Source: Cristatella mucedo
Lineage: Eukaryota > Bryozoa > Phylactolaemata > Cristatellidae
Assembly (NCBI GenBank): GCA_009760855.2
Contig: WPIO01000004.1
Span: forward strand, 2,252,501 to 2,316,500
Direction of reading: 5' to 3'
Length of the DNA stretch: 64,000 bases
A program made the position numbers and the translations under genes. This document shows, piece by piece, positions 40,964-52,379 of this stretch (its first letter is position 1; every line of letters begins with the position of its first letter). Under the pieces are notes generated by a model. That model searched no databases. It was not told the DNA's origin and saw only the letters and a list, made by a program, of their open reading frames with translations.

Positions 40964-41090
40964 AATATAATAATAATAAAGCATTTTCTAGCGCCATGAG
41001 AGAACTCGTATCTTTTTTCTAGGCGCGATCGAATGGTTAGTGGGTAGCGCATGCTCAATGACTGCTGTAATCGCCGGGTTAAAGGTGCCG
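40964..41090 (-). mobile_element. Diverged LINE/SINE tail upstream of ALG6
   Basis: AAT-rich start, tctagcgccatgagagaact and tttctaggcgc. The 3' UTR-like gttagtgggtagcgcatgct continues it. Confidence 0.55.
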
Positions 41091-41111
41091 TGCGCACGGT
41101 CGGGTGTCTAG

Positions 41112-41420
41112 GACGGTTTGGCCGAGGACTGCTGGGACTGGTTGCCTCGGCCCTGACATTTTAGTCGCTGACAATTCGGACCGGACGTTTTGACCGCAGA
41201 CGTTTCGGTCCACGCGGTAGATGCTCGGCCAACGTCGGTTTAGTCGTTCGCATGTCCGTTTTAATCGCGAGAAGAGAAGTTGTAGTCGCCGCGATTAATG
41301 CTTCATCCTTCACCTTCCACCAGAACAGGTGTTTCGGCCGATAGGGCGGACCTTTTGGTCGCGAAACGGCCGTGTCGAGTCGTCCGCAAGGATGCTAATA
41401 AGTCGCGATGATTGCCGAAA
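41112..41420. repeat. Degenerate TTTTGGTCGCGA-type interspersed repeat
   Basis: Irregularly spaced variants: gtttggccg, ttttagtcgct, ttttgaccgc, tttcggtcc, tttagtcgttcg, ttttaatcgcgag, tttcggccg and ttttggtcgcgaaac. Confidence 0.6.
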
Positions 41421-41551
41421 CCGGATTGCGATACGGATCCCCCGGGCGAAATTCTCCGTTCCTCAAGACGTATCTTTTTACGCTCAGTCAAATCTGACAC
41501 GTGCCGGAGAAACCTTGTTTTCTGGGCTTTTTTTCCTTTAAGTCTCGGGCA

Positions 41552-42043
41552 TTAAGAGCAGCAATAATTTGCTATATGCGACCGAGCGATGTGCCTTAAA
41601 CGGCAGTTACTATTTACGCGGTCCAGTTTTCGTACAGCCAACTTTTTCAACTTCCTCTGTTCTTGGTGGCGCTCTTCGACAATCGTGACCTCGATCGCGT
41701 CTTCGATGATTTTACCTGATGCTAGATGGAGGGGTGGTCTCTGGAAAGTTCTGCTCGTGTACGGCCGCCGCTTCGTTTTCAACCAGCACGTGGCTCGCGG
41801 ACCCTGCGAGAAGAAAACGACCTCTCCGTTGCGATTAAAGCAGCTTTTGACGACGCACGTCAGCGCAGGAGCAGCGGACCGCCAGAGGCTGCGCAAACTG
41901 CACGTTCTTGGTGCTTCGTCGGCACTAGCTTTCAAGCGGCGACCGCATTTTGAAGAGCGTTCGGTGGGATTCAAGCTGCCAAGGCTACCGTATTGAAATG
42001 CTTGGACGCTCTCGGACGCTTTGAGCGATCTGAAGTAGCGCAA
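41552..42043 (-). CDS. Unrecognised 163-residue open frame
   Basis: Long for non-repetitive sequence here. The C-terminal half is charged (GKIIEDAIEVTIVEERHQEQ then RKLKKLAVRKLDR) and could form a helix. The opposite strand is also open for 135 codons over the same stretch, so coding strand is uncertain. It lies next to the degenerate TTTTGGTCG-type repeats at 41.1-41.4 kb and might be part of a decayed DNA transposon. No domain recognised. Confidence 0.22.
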   Translation of the reverse strand: MRYFRSLKASESVQAFQYGSLGSLNPTERSSKCGRRLKASADEAPRTCSLRSLWRSAAPALTCVVKSCFNRNGEVVFFSQGPRATCWLKTKRRPYTSRTFQRPPLHLASGKIIEDAIEVTIVEERHQEQRKLKKLAVRKLDRVNSNCRLRHIARSHIANYCCS

Positions 42044-42527
42044 CTTTTGCCTGAGACGGTTTTTGTACGTGTCGGCCTCGGCTGGCTCAAAAGCTGCTTA
42101 AATAGCACTTGCAGTCACAATTGGATTTCCCTTTTCGGTTCTGCTTGAGGTTAAGCGAGATCAAGACACTACTTTTCTACAGCGATGCTGCCTAACAGAT
42201 TGGGGTAAGGATTTTCTTGGCGTACTGCTCGTCTTCCTGTTTTTTTTTTATAAACCTGCCTGAATATCATCAAGCTTTGGGACAATCTGTCTAATTAGCA
42301 AAACGTCAAAATAATTTGTCCCAAGACCATCAAAGTACATCGTGAACGTACGAAGAAGTTGGACGTCTTGATCGACGAAAAGTTGACCCTGTAAAGAAGC
42401 TCAAATGACATTTTTGCTGTTTCGTCATGTGTTTGGCGCTGCAAAAAAATGCCTTTTTATCTTTTTCCCACGAAATGCTAGGCCATCAGCTATCAAGCAC
42501 CAGCGCTTGTTAATGGATCAGGGTTTG

Positions 42528-42655
42528 GTGCAGCCGTTAAGGTGCTCGCCCCAACCAGGGTCTGGCTGAGGTCGTGGGCTCAAGACCCAAGGCATATGTG
42601 AAGCGCCTGAGTAGAGATTAAGTTCTCTTGGAGCGCTATACTAATGAATTATAAT
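42528..42655 (+). mobile_element. SINE type 1
   Basis: gccgttaaggtgctcgcccc head (A-box region), gtgggctcaagaccc B-box region, gtgaagcgcctgagtagaga and an AT-rich end. Well preserved. Confidence 0.8.
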
Positions 42656-42892
42656 TAGGAATGCAATAAAAACAATAATATATTAATTTGGCTGGATTGA
42701 AGGCAAAGCAAGGTATTGAGCACTTGAAAGCTGAATGCTTGCTCAGCCAATATTTAGGAGAGTCGGGTAAATCGCATGCTGAACTTTTGAGAAGTAAGTG
42801 GCAGTGCTTAATCTAATTTGAGCGGATTGCGAAGCAGCGTTGTGCTGATGAACTTGCGCGATTTCGAAGCACGGCTCGTTTTCATTTCTACG

Positions 42893-42975
42893 CTTAAAGA
42901 CCATTGGCGATAGAAGCTGTTGCTCTGCAGATCCTAGACTGTCGAGCTCACGTCCACAAGTCTTACGCAATGACA
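42893..42975 (+). mobile_element. LINE family 2, short C-terminal ORF remnant
   Basis: Resembles the GDRSFSSAGPRLWNSLPQ block of the 56.4 kb copy in diverged form. Small and low in identity. Confidence 0.4.
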
Positions 42976-43310
42976 CCTGCTTCTCCTGTTTCCGGCTGTG
43001 GCTGCATCTTTTCCAGCCTTCATGGACTGCTTGCAATGCTCCTTTGGAAAACAGGGTTGGCTGTACCCAAGTTGTTCAAATCGACGATCGTTGGACCAAT
43101 ACTTAAAAATCCTGAATTAGATTCAGAGGTCTGGTCAAAACAATTTCAGTCGGGATTCAAGCGACATCGCTTCACTAAAACTGCTCTCCTCGGTGTGACC
43201 AATAACATCCTAAGCAACAATGATGAATGGAATGTCACGGCCCTAGTGTTTTTCTAGCTATCAGGCGCCTTCGACACTATCGATCACGATGCGTTAAGCG
43301 AAAAATTGAG

Positions 43311-44088
43311 ATAATAATAATAATGCACTTGATAAAGCGCTCTCACAGAACCCAATCTCTTTCTAGGCGCTTTGCATTTGCTGCAAAGGGAAGCGCGATT
43401 GAATGGTGAGTAATATCATGCTTGATAAACATGAATAACATGGTTAGGGGTTACATGCACAGGGTCAGCATGCAAATGTGGTTAGTGGCAGCATGAACAG
43501 TGTCAGCACGCATAAGAACATGAACGACGAATCACAGGGACCCACTAAATGCTGTCCTAAATAGGCGTGTTTTTAAGTTTCTTTTAAATGTGGTCAAGTC
43601 AGGGGATGTTCTGACGCAAGTCGGGAGTGAGTTCCAGGCTTTGGGAGCATACGAACTAAATGGACGGTCTCCAAAGGATTTGAGGTTTGTACGAGGTATT
43701 TGTAGACTGTTGGATTCCGAAAAGCAGGTGGTACGATGCTTGGCCTGGTGGGGGAGTATATATGAGAGATAGGCTGAAGCCAAAGAATGAACTGACCTAA
43801 AAGTGAGCGACAAAACCTTGAAGTCGATCCGTTGCTTGACTGGTAGCCAGTGCAGGTCAGCGAGAAGTGGTGTGATGTGGCAACTGCGACGCTCACGACA
43901 GACAAACCTCGCTGCAGAGGTTTGCACCAGCTGTAATCACCTGATTGCACATGCCGGTAGGCCAGCAAGCAGTGAGTTGAAGAAGTCAAGACGGGATGTC
44001 ACAAATGCATGGACCAACTGTATCCTTATCTAAACAACCCCGAATTTCAGAAATTTTATGTAGCTGAAAGTAGGCAGACTTGACTGTG
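43311..44088 (-). mobile_element. LINE family 1, 3' portion nested in LINE family 2
   Basis: Minus-strand ORF end (about 43930-43530) reads SAARFVCRERRSCHITPLLA, then FSSYAPKAWNSLPTCV, followed by the 3' UTR and tail. It interrupts collinear plus-strand reverse transcriptase sequence on both sides. Confidence 0.87.
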
Positions 44089-44257
44089 GAAATCAACGAT
44101 TGGTCCAGAAAACGAGGCACTAGCGTGGTTCAAATCTTACTTATCTGGTCGTGTTCAATCCGTGTCGTGTGAAGGTCAGGTGTCATCCACTAGACCAGTC
44201 ACCTGTGGAGGCACATAATGGTCCGTCCTCGGTCTTTTGCCGTTCTCCATTTTTATT

Positions 44258-44335
44258 CAGCAAATGTAAAGCGCCTAGAAAGAGATTAAGTTCTCTGAGG
44301 GCGCTTTATCAAGTGCAATATTATTATTATTCAAG
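44258..44335 (+). mobile_element. LINE family 1 tail nested in LINE family 2
   Basis: cagcaaatgtaaagcgccta, hairpin, then gtgcaatattattattattc, all within the host reverse transcriptase. Confidence 0.75.
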
Positions 44336-44446
44336 CTCTGGGTAAAGTGATCCGGGCCCATGGAATCGGCTATCACTTTTATGCTGACGATATTCTGCTT
44401 TATTTGTCATTTAAACCACATCAGTTCCACAGGCAAGTCTGCCTAA

Positions 44447-45216
44447 TTTCAGCTATATAACATTGCTAAAATTCGGGTTTGTTTAGACAGGAAAGCCACA
44501 TCTAAATTAGTCCATGCATTTGTGACATCCCGTCTTGGTTTGTGCAATTCACTGTTTGCTGGCCTACCGGCCTGTGCACACAGGCACTTACAGCTGGCGA
44601 AAAAATCTGCAGCTAGGCTTGTCTGTCGTAAGCGTGGCTGTAGCCATATCACTCCACTTCTCTCCGACCTGCACTGGCTCTCAATCAAGCAACGCGACGA
44701 CTTCAAGGTTTGTCACTCACTTTCAGGTCCCTTCATTGTTTTGCTCCAGCCTGCCTATCAGATCTAGTGCCCCACAAGGCTAAGCCTCGTACCACCCGCT
44801 TTTCGGAATCTAACTGTTTACCTATACCTCGTAAAAATCTCAAATCCTTTGGAGACCGTGCCTTTAGTTCGTATGCTCTCAAAGCCTGGAATCCACTCCC
44901 GACTTGTATAACGACATCTTCTGACTTGACCAAATTTAAAAAGAACTTAAAGACACACCTATTTAGGACAGCATTTATTGGGTCCCTGTGATTCTTCCTC
45001 TATGTGCTTAGCGTGCTGACACTGCATGCTGCCACTAACCAAACTTGCATGCTGACCCTGTCCTGTGCATGTTACCCTTAGCCATGTTATTCTTGTTATT
45101 TATTGAGCATGCTATAACTAACCATTCAATCGTGCTTCCTTTGCAGCAATTGTAAAGCGCCTAGAAAGAGATTGATTTCTCTGAGACCGCTTTATCAAAT
45201 GTATTATTATTATTAT
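44447..45216 (+). mobile_element. LINE family 1, 3' portion nested in LINE family 2
   Basis: Plus strand: thumb region KKSAARLVCRKRGCSHITPL, FSSYALKAWNPLPTC, 3' UTR, hairpin and ATT tail. Confidence 0.85.
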
Positions 45217-46383
45217 AAACCGTCGGAACCTGCTGAAGCTACTGAAAAACTGAGTGTGCTTGACTTGCAGATATTCAATCCTGGATTTCAGCAAATTTCA
45301 ATTAATTTACAGACGATATAGTAGAACTGCTACTCATGAGACATCCCGAGCGTGTGAATGTACTACAAGACTTTGCTAAACAAATGTATTATTATTATAT
45401 TATTTGTTCTTCTAATAGGGCATTATGCTGTTGTGTGACTGTCATCGTGTGCTCACAATTTAGGTATCGTCTTTGACAGCTGCATATATTTTGAAATAAA
45501 AATTTAATATGAGAAGACTGTCTTCACAGCTAGCCATCACGTCCGATTCCTACCTAAGATTACGGACTTCTACCACAGTGGCTTGCAAAACTTTAACTAG
45601 CTGCTTGGTTTTCTCTTGGCTAGATTGTTGAAATGTTATTTTGGCTGGGCTGCCCGAAAAAAAAAACCAGTAGGCCGCTGCAGCTGGTAGTGAATATGAT
45701 AGCAAGGCTAGTTTACAAGTTACAAATGCTTGACCGTGTGTCTCCTTTGCTGAAGGAGCTTTAATTGCTTCGGGTGATCAACGGATACAACATAAAGTTC
45801 TTACGCTGACTCACAAGGCTGCATGACTTGGTTCCATCATACCTAGCTGCACCTCCGCACCAGTTTTAGACTCCTGACCTCAGGTTCTATATGAACAATA
45901 ACATAGCTGTCTCATGCCTCCGCTTAAAGGCTGCTGGCCACTGAAGCTTTTGCTCCGAAGGTCCTAGATTGTGGAACTCACGTCCTCAACTCTTAGGCAA
46001 CGACACCTACTCCCCTACTTCCGACTATGGCACATCCTTTGCAGCCGTCCTCGGCTGCTACTACTTCAACCGCTCTCCTGGCTCAGCTATACTTCTCACT
46101 TTCTCTTTGTTGCGTGAGATGAAGTCTTCTGGATACAGAATGCGTAACAAAAGCCACTTGGGCTTTGAGTGTGAAAACTCTCTTGCGTAACACCCACACA
46201 GTCTTTGTAGAGTTACCGACAGATACAACCACTAAGTTTTGGTGCCTTAGTGAAGTTGCAGACGAAGATACTTTCCGTTGCATTCAAATAGCTCAAGAGA
46301 CAACATGGGCAGCTGAGCGGCATCTGAAAAGAATTCCCACAAACTTTATGTTTGACTTTGGTTATTATAAACGGTGAGAGTTA

Positions 46384-46515
46384 GATGTCCGGAGCATAAG
46401 TTCGTAAGGTGCTCGCCTTTGACGACCGAGCTCGTGGTCTTGAGCCCTGAAGCATACGTGTGAAGCACCTGAATGGCTAGAGATTAAGTTCGCTTGAAGC
46501 ACCGTACAAATGGAT
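46384..46515 (+). mobile_element. SINE type 1
   Basis: gtaaggtgctcgcctttgac head, gtcttgagccctg and gtgaagcacctgaatggcta, then cttgaagcaccgtacaaatg. Confidence 0.7.
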
Positions 46516-46819
46516 TCCTTCTGTGTTATTTCCTTTTATTTTTTAAAGAAATAGCTGTGGCTAACCACTCGTCTGCAGAGAGCAATTCTAAGACTACTGC
46601 GAAGCTGGAACTTTAGTCAGTGATGGATGACAGCCACGAGCTAGCTCACCGCTGCCAATCTAGAAGACACCGAGGGCAATAAGGAGGCCACTCTATTACT
46701 TGTGCAAGCCATTGTTGAAGCTCCGAGTGTCGAAATTGGTTAGCATGATTTACGGCTTAGGAAGTTGAAAAGTTAAAGTTGAGCGCGTCTACAACCTCGT
46801 ATGTGCAGCGGCAGTGGAG

Positions 46820-46945
46820 CCTTACCTTAGCTGTCATCGCCGCTTGCAATGAGCAATAAAGAAATCGCCGACTTGAGGGCTCGAACCCTCAATCTGAGTC
46901 GCGAAGAGCGAGCACCTTACCCCTGGGCTAACGCTCAGGTCAAAA
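46820..46945 (-). mobile_element. SINE type 2
   Basis: Minus strand: B-box read on plus as gggctcgaaccctc, A-box region gagcaccttacccctgggct, body ctgtcatcgccgcttgcaat. Confidence 0.72.
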
Positions 46946-46949
46946 AGCA

Positions 46950-47883
46950 GGATTTTATAATTTAATGGACGATCGCGGAACTGGCTCCTGGTAGTCCGCA
47001 GGTGCCTGGTACCTTGGCTTTCACTTGATGAACGAAGCGACCGTTCGTCCTGCGCCGACTTCTGCCACTGCTGTAGTTTGTTCGCACAGCAGAGAGCCAG
47101 CCGACGCCCAACACCGACAGTTTATTCCCAACGCACGGAGCCCAAGAGCCCGCGGCTCCCCTCAGCCCCTACCTTCACACGACTCCCCAGTCCCCCGGTC
47201 GACTCCGATGATTCATCGACCACAACTGTGCACCGGCCGACCCTGATGGTGAATCCACCATCTGGCCACCAGCTGGTTACCGGCCAGTGTCCATACCACA
47301 TCGCAGGCGGACCACAGCAGTGCACCAGCCCCTCTCGGTGATGCTTCTAACAGCTCACCAGTGGCTTATCAGAGGAGCCTGCATACAATACATACATATG
47401 AACTACACGGTCCCTTGACCTTAAGGTCACAAGTCAGGAGCCGGCGTACAATACACATACGTACATACGAACTACAATACATACATACGAACTACAACTG
47501 CGAACCGTGAGACCGAGGTCATTTGCTTGGAGATTGCTACCGTACGTATTGAGGCGATCGAAGGCTGCTCTGGTGCCAACCAAGCCGATTTGCTACTCAG
47601 CGATCCATCTGTTGATGGCGTCTGGATTGGGAGTACAGCCTTTCTCGCTACTTGCCGGATTAGGAGCTGTGTTTAGGCAGTTTTTTCATGAGCTGTGACA
47701 ACACTCTCTATCACATACCCCTGTTTTATTGCGACGGAGAAGACTGCTTTTCAATGTTATGCTTTTATAGTTCCTACCACTCGTCTTCGCATTGCTGCTC
47801 GCTTCGGTAGTAAGTTCATGTTTACACTTACCGTACATGACTTACGTAAGTATAAGTTTATACTACCGTATGGTTTATACTTA

Positions 47884-47921
<38 letters not shown>

Positions 47922-48240
47922 TATCTATATATTATATAGTTTATACTTACCGTACATGACTTCTTTTTCGGTGATTTTGAATTGAGACTTGAAGCTGGGT
48001 ATTCAATGCCGTCCATTTGTGAGCCTCTGCTTATCGACCAGCTGCGTACGATTGCGACCGTGTACGGCTGCTTTATGTGTATGCCGTGAAAGCAAGTGAA
48101 TCGAACTGCATGCTCCAATCCTCAAAAATTGAACTGCTCGTTCTGTCTCAAAAGTCTCCGAGTGCACGTATGCTCGCCAAGAGGCGTGCTGATAGTAGCC
48201 CGTCATATCGTATAGACCGTCTAACTGACTGCAAGGTAAG
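46950..48240. other. Unassigned sequence with Pro/Ser/Thr-rich frame and short repeats
   Basis: Plus-strand frame 47078-47341 is Pro/Ser-rich. At 47385-47500, catacatacgaactacaat is repeated. A plus-strand frame ends RLTDCK at a consensus donor gtaagc (48234). No family recognised. Confidence 0.3.
47886..47930. repeat. (AT)n microsatellite
   Basis: Short AT run, flanked by repeated tatacttaccgta-like text. Confidence 0.9.
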
Positions 48241-48252
48241 CAAAAGACTGGA

Positions 48253-48432
48253 TTAGCTAGAAGTTGCCATGGATAAATAGTATACGTCCCAGTCGCACTC
48301 GCGACTGAAGCGGTGCATGGCAGCTTGCTCCTCCTTATTTTTTGCGTAGAAGCTCAGCTCGTTGTCGTGATGGCCTTCCGCGATAAAGATGATGACAAGA
48401 TGGCTACAATGACAGCTGCGAAGAAGGAACAT
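48253..48432 (-). CDS. Unrecognised 59-residue reading frame or exon
   Basis: Minus-strand ATG to TAA. After a short hydrophobic stretch (HLVIIFIA, residues 11-18) it reads EGHHDNELSFYAKNKEEQAA and then MHRFSRECDWDVYYL, a composition that looks protein-like rather than random. The frame is open a further 20 codons upstream. A possible acceptor ttcttcgcag lies at its N-terminal part and a weak donor (gtatac) follows ECDWD, so it could be an internal exon. No family recognised. Confidence 0.3.
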   Translation of the reverse strand: MFLLRSCHCSHLVIIFIAEGHHDNELSFYAKNKEEQAAMHRFSRECDWDVYYLSMATSS

Positions 48433-48671
48433 GAAAATCCTCGGTAGTAATTTATTTTGAAGTTTGACGAGGGGCGAAGCCGAATGCTAACATCTACTAT
48501 AGAAGATTGTTTGTACGTTTTTTTATTTACCCGGCAGTGGCTGGTCTTAATTTAAGGAGTTTTTGAAGCGTGTTGGTGCCAAATTGATTTGATTGGACAG
48601 CCCTGTGAGTATTAGCTGCTCTGAATAATGACTGCTGAAACCAGATATGGCGTAATCTTTAGTGTAGAGTC

Positions 48672-48785
48672 CAGAGGTTGGCAAACTCCGGCCTTTAGGC
48701 CAGATCCGGCCTAGCTAGTGCTCCTGTCCGGCCTAGCGGCCCCCTAGTTGTTTATTCATGGATCCGGCCTGATTGAGCTGTCGCG
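48672..48785 (+). mobile_element. Partial hAT (Charlie-like) element, left end only
   Basis: Starts CAGAGGTTGGCAAACTCC and continues with ggcctttaggccagatccgg, like the ends of hAT-Charlie/MER5-type elements known elsewhere. The matching right end and target duplication were not found, so it is truncated or diverged. Confidence 0.55.
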
Positions 48786-49063
48786 TTTTCTTCCCCTTCA
48801 CTATATAGATAGAGGTACTTTGACTAACGAGTATCGCAACTAAAGAGTTTTTGAGGCACGAGCCGTCGCTGGGCCGCTTTTTGCTTTGAGTTGAGAGCTA
48901 ACTGCTATTGTGCTTGAGTGTGCTTCTCGCGTTTCGCAGTACGATTGTAGAACTGCGACTTTGCTTTGCGAACGGCTAGCGGCAGCAGCCCTTAGCCGTG
49001 ACGGATCTGCGCCAGCAAGTGTAAACGCGTGGCAGTTTCCACATCCGCATTTCCACGTGAGCG

Positions 49064-49680
49064 ATCAGGCGATTACAGCTGGTGCAAAACTCCGCAGCTA
49101 GGCTTGTCTGTCGTGAGCGTCGCAGTTGCCACATCACACTACTTCTTGCCGACCGGCACCGGCTCCCAAACAAGCAACGCATCGACTTCAAGGTTTTGCC
49201 ACTCACTTTTAGGTTCCTTCATTCTTTAGCTCCAGCCTACCTATCAGATCTTCTGCCCCACCAGGCTTAGCATCGTCCTACCCACTTTTCGGAATCCAAC
49301 AGTTTACCAATACCTCGTACAAACCTCAAATCCTTTGGAGACCGTGCTTAAAGTTCGTATGCTCCCAAAGCCTGGAACTCAGTACCGATTTGTGTCACGA
49401 CATCTCCTGACTTGAACACATTTAAAAAGAAACTAAGAACGCATCCATTGATCACAGCGTTTATTGGGTCCCTGTAATTCGATCTTTACCAGCTAATGCG
49501 TGCTGACCCTGGGCATGTCACCCCTAACCGCGTTATTCTTGCTTTTTATCGAGCATTCTAGAGCTAACCGTTCGATCGTGCTTCCTTTGCAGCAAATTTA
49601 AAACGTCTAGAAAGATATTTGAGTTCTCTGAGAGTGCCGCTTTATCAAATGCATTGTTATTGTTATTATTATTAATATTA
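49064..49680 (+). mobile_element. LINE family 1, 3' portion
   Basis: Starts in the thumb region (NSAARLVCRERRSCHITLLL), continues through the C-terminus and 3' UTR, and ends at an ATT-rich tail. Confidence 0.85.
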
Positions 49681-49689
49681 CAACAACGT

Positions 49690-50640
49690 CAGATCTGCTG
49701 CTGGCGGTACTCGAAGCTGCCGCGTCGCCGGTGCGTGCTTCTGTTACTAGCTCTCCCGAGCCGCTCGCCGCCTCGTGCGGTCGGCCGCCGGCGAGGCATG
49801 ACGGAGCGCGCTCTGACGCCGAAGCGGTCAACGTCGGTCTCGGTGCAGCCAGGCCAGCGTCCTGCTACGCGACGAGCAATAATGCACTTGATAATAATAA
49901 TGCACTAGATAAAGCGCCCTCAGAGAACTCAATCTCTTCCTAGGCGCTTTACATTTGCTGCAAAGGGAAGGCGGCGTCGCTGGCTTCAAAGCTTCCCGCT
50001 CCTAGTGCGAGCGCTGAGAACAGGCTCGGAACCGGACGCGGTGCCTCGTCGTCGGAGCGAGCCTCGTTCCGTCTTCGTCTCACGTTCGCGTAATGAGGCG
50101 GTGGGAAGTGGCTCGGAGCTGGCTGGAGGGGCGCCGGCCGGCCAGCGCCCTCCTGTCTCCCACTCCCCTCCGAGCTTCGTTCGCGAAACGTCTCGCGCGC
50201 TCACGACAGCGGCTTAAACCTGCAGAACAGGCGCTTGGCGCTGCACAGCTCGGCCAGTCGCTCGCCGCGACGTATCACTCTCCAATTCAGAAGCGTTCCA
50301 TTCGCTGGAGCTGGGCTCGGCGGCGGCGGCGGCGGCGGCGGCGGAGTGGGTGGGTGGGCTACGGCGGCCTTACCGCGGGCGCCGTCTACTCACCAGTCTG
50401 CGTCCTACCAGTCACCGTCTACGCCCCACACTGCCCCTCTTCGATCGCGCGCAACGAGCTCGTTGGCGTCTCTCTGCGCGTCTCTGCTCTCTGGTCTCTT
50501 GGCGTCTCTCTGCGGTCACGTGTCCGCCTCGCTCGCTCGCCGCTGGCGGAATTCGACGTGCGGCCATCGGCACACTGCGGCGCGCGCGTCAAATCGATAC
50601 GCCCGGCGCGTAGCCTTGTCAACGCGCGGCGGCGAGGAAG
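49690..50640. promoter_or_regulatory. GC/CpG-rich block
   Basis: Dense CpG, a ggcggcggc run at 50320-50340 and Arg/Ser-rich overlapping open frames. Candidate promoter or first exon of an unidentified gene. Confidence 0.35.
49879..49970 (-). mobile_element. LINE family 1 tail inserted into another tail
   Basis: aataatgcacttgat is followed at once by a second aataataatgcactagat plus hairpin, suggesting insertion of one tail into another, within a GC-rich block. Confidence 0.7.
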
Positions 50641-51424
50641 TTCTTACGAAAGACAATCGACGACGATTCTACCGGAGTCTAAAAAAAAAAAAAGTTAAGC
50701 GCATTGACCGCAAAATATTGCGCACCCAGAGCTTACCCAGTGGCAACAGGAGGGCGGCGAATTAGTCAGGCGAGAGAGTCGCTCGCGTTCTCTCGCTACG
50801 GTTGGCGAGCGCTGTTTTCGCAAGCGCGTCCGGTCACTAGCACTTGGCCAAGAAATGCGCAGCGCTCATAACTGCGCCAGTCTCAGTTGACGCGCGACGC
50901 ATACCAGCTACCCTATATTGAACCTTGTAGTACGGCTAGCTACTTGTAGGTACTTCGCCGATGCACGCAGATTTTCCGACGGCAGCAGTAACACACGGTA
51001 GCGACGACGAGCGCACACACCTTAGCATATCAAGTCCGTATCTCTAATGCAGACAAGTCGGGCTTAACACCGGCGGACGGTTACAGGCATTCAACTCCGG
51101 CCACGACGTACACCGACGGCTGCGTGGCCTACAGCTCACATCAGCTCCAAAGCAAATACCTCGAATCTCGAATAGTCTCGAATCTTCACCCCCCCCCCGC
51201 CTATCTCAGGGAGCCGGCCTTTTATGTGGCCTCGGCAGTAAACTATCCTATAATCACATAATCGCGAATAATACCTAACCGGCATAGCTTGGCTGGTTTA
51301 GCTGGCGCTGCCGCTACAGCGAGAAAGAAGGCACATCGGTGGTCGCGCACGAATTTTCGCATTCTACTAAATTTAGCGCCTGCCGCTGGCCTATCTCTTT
51401 AAAAAAATAACAATTACAAGAATA

Positions 51425-51540
51425 ATTCAACTCATATATGTAGCGCCCTAAGATAACTTAATCTTTATTCAGGCGCATCACGAATGCCGCGGGACTCGAG
51501 CCCACGACCTTGGTCGTCAAATGCATTCACTTTGACCCTG
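51425..51540 (-). mobile_element. SINE type 1
   Basis: Minus strand: cgaccttggtcgtcaaatgc, gccgcgggactcgagcccac (B box) and hairpin gcgccctaagataacttaat. Confidence 0.75.
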
Positions 51541-51647
51541 CCTCCCATCCCCGGTTCCTTCCTTGTCCTAATTACTTGGCTCGTAAGAGCCACCTTTAGC
51601 TGGTCCCGACCGCCGAATTCGCTGCTTGTTTTACCTATTCTAACTTG

Positions 51648-52008
<361 letters not shown>

Positions 52009-52089
52009 GGCACCAACTCGGACATTGGAAAGGGGGCCCAGCGGGGCCCTGGCATCCCTGACTGACCGCAAGGTGCTTATATAATTCAT

Positions 52090-52236
52090 TTATATATATA
52101 ATTCATTTCTAGAGCGCCCCAAGAGAACTTAATCTCTATTCAGGCGCTTCACATATGTCTCGGGGCTTGAGCCCACGACCTCAGTCAGACCTTGGTCCGC
52201 GGGGCGAGCACCTTAACCGCTAGACCAAACCAGCTC
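52090..52236 (-). mobile_element. SINE type 1, best-preserved copy
   Basis: Minus strand from the tRNA-like head (read on plus as gagcaccttaaccgctagac) through B-box gcttgagcccac, body cgcttcacatatg and hairpin gcgccccaagagaacttaat to an AT-rich 3' end. Confidence 0.85.
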
Positions 52237-52379
52237 GGCTCCATTCACCTTTCAATGATCGGCTGACTCTGGAAAGGTCGACGTCCGGCCCATCCTTCGC
52301 TAAATCCCGGCTAAACAGACTAGCGTCGCCTACCTTCGAGAGCCACTTTGAACTCGTCCCTTTGATGGCGCGTAGAGGC

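Larger units (their letters stand above)
43064..46245 (+). mobile_element. LINE family 2, long degraded copy split by three later LINE insertions
   Basis: Plus-strand reverse transcriptase remnants occur in collinear order: FQSGFKRHRFTKTALLGVTN (43.15 kb), LSGAFDTIDHDAL (43.26-43.3), WFKSYLSGRVQSV (44.13), then GIGYHFYADDILLYLSF (44.37), a thumb region (45.6-45.8) and the family 2 3' end (45.97-46.24). Family 1 copies at 43311-44088, 44258-44335 and 44447-45216 interrupt it. Many stop codons; long dead. Confidence 0.75.

Noticed and set aside
50093-50765. Overlapping plus-strand frames of 176-201 codons
   Set aside because: High-GC composition effect; residues are Arg/Ser/Leu runs without motifs and frames overlap each other.
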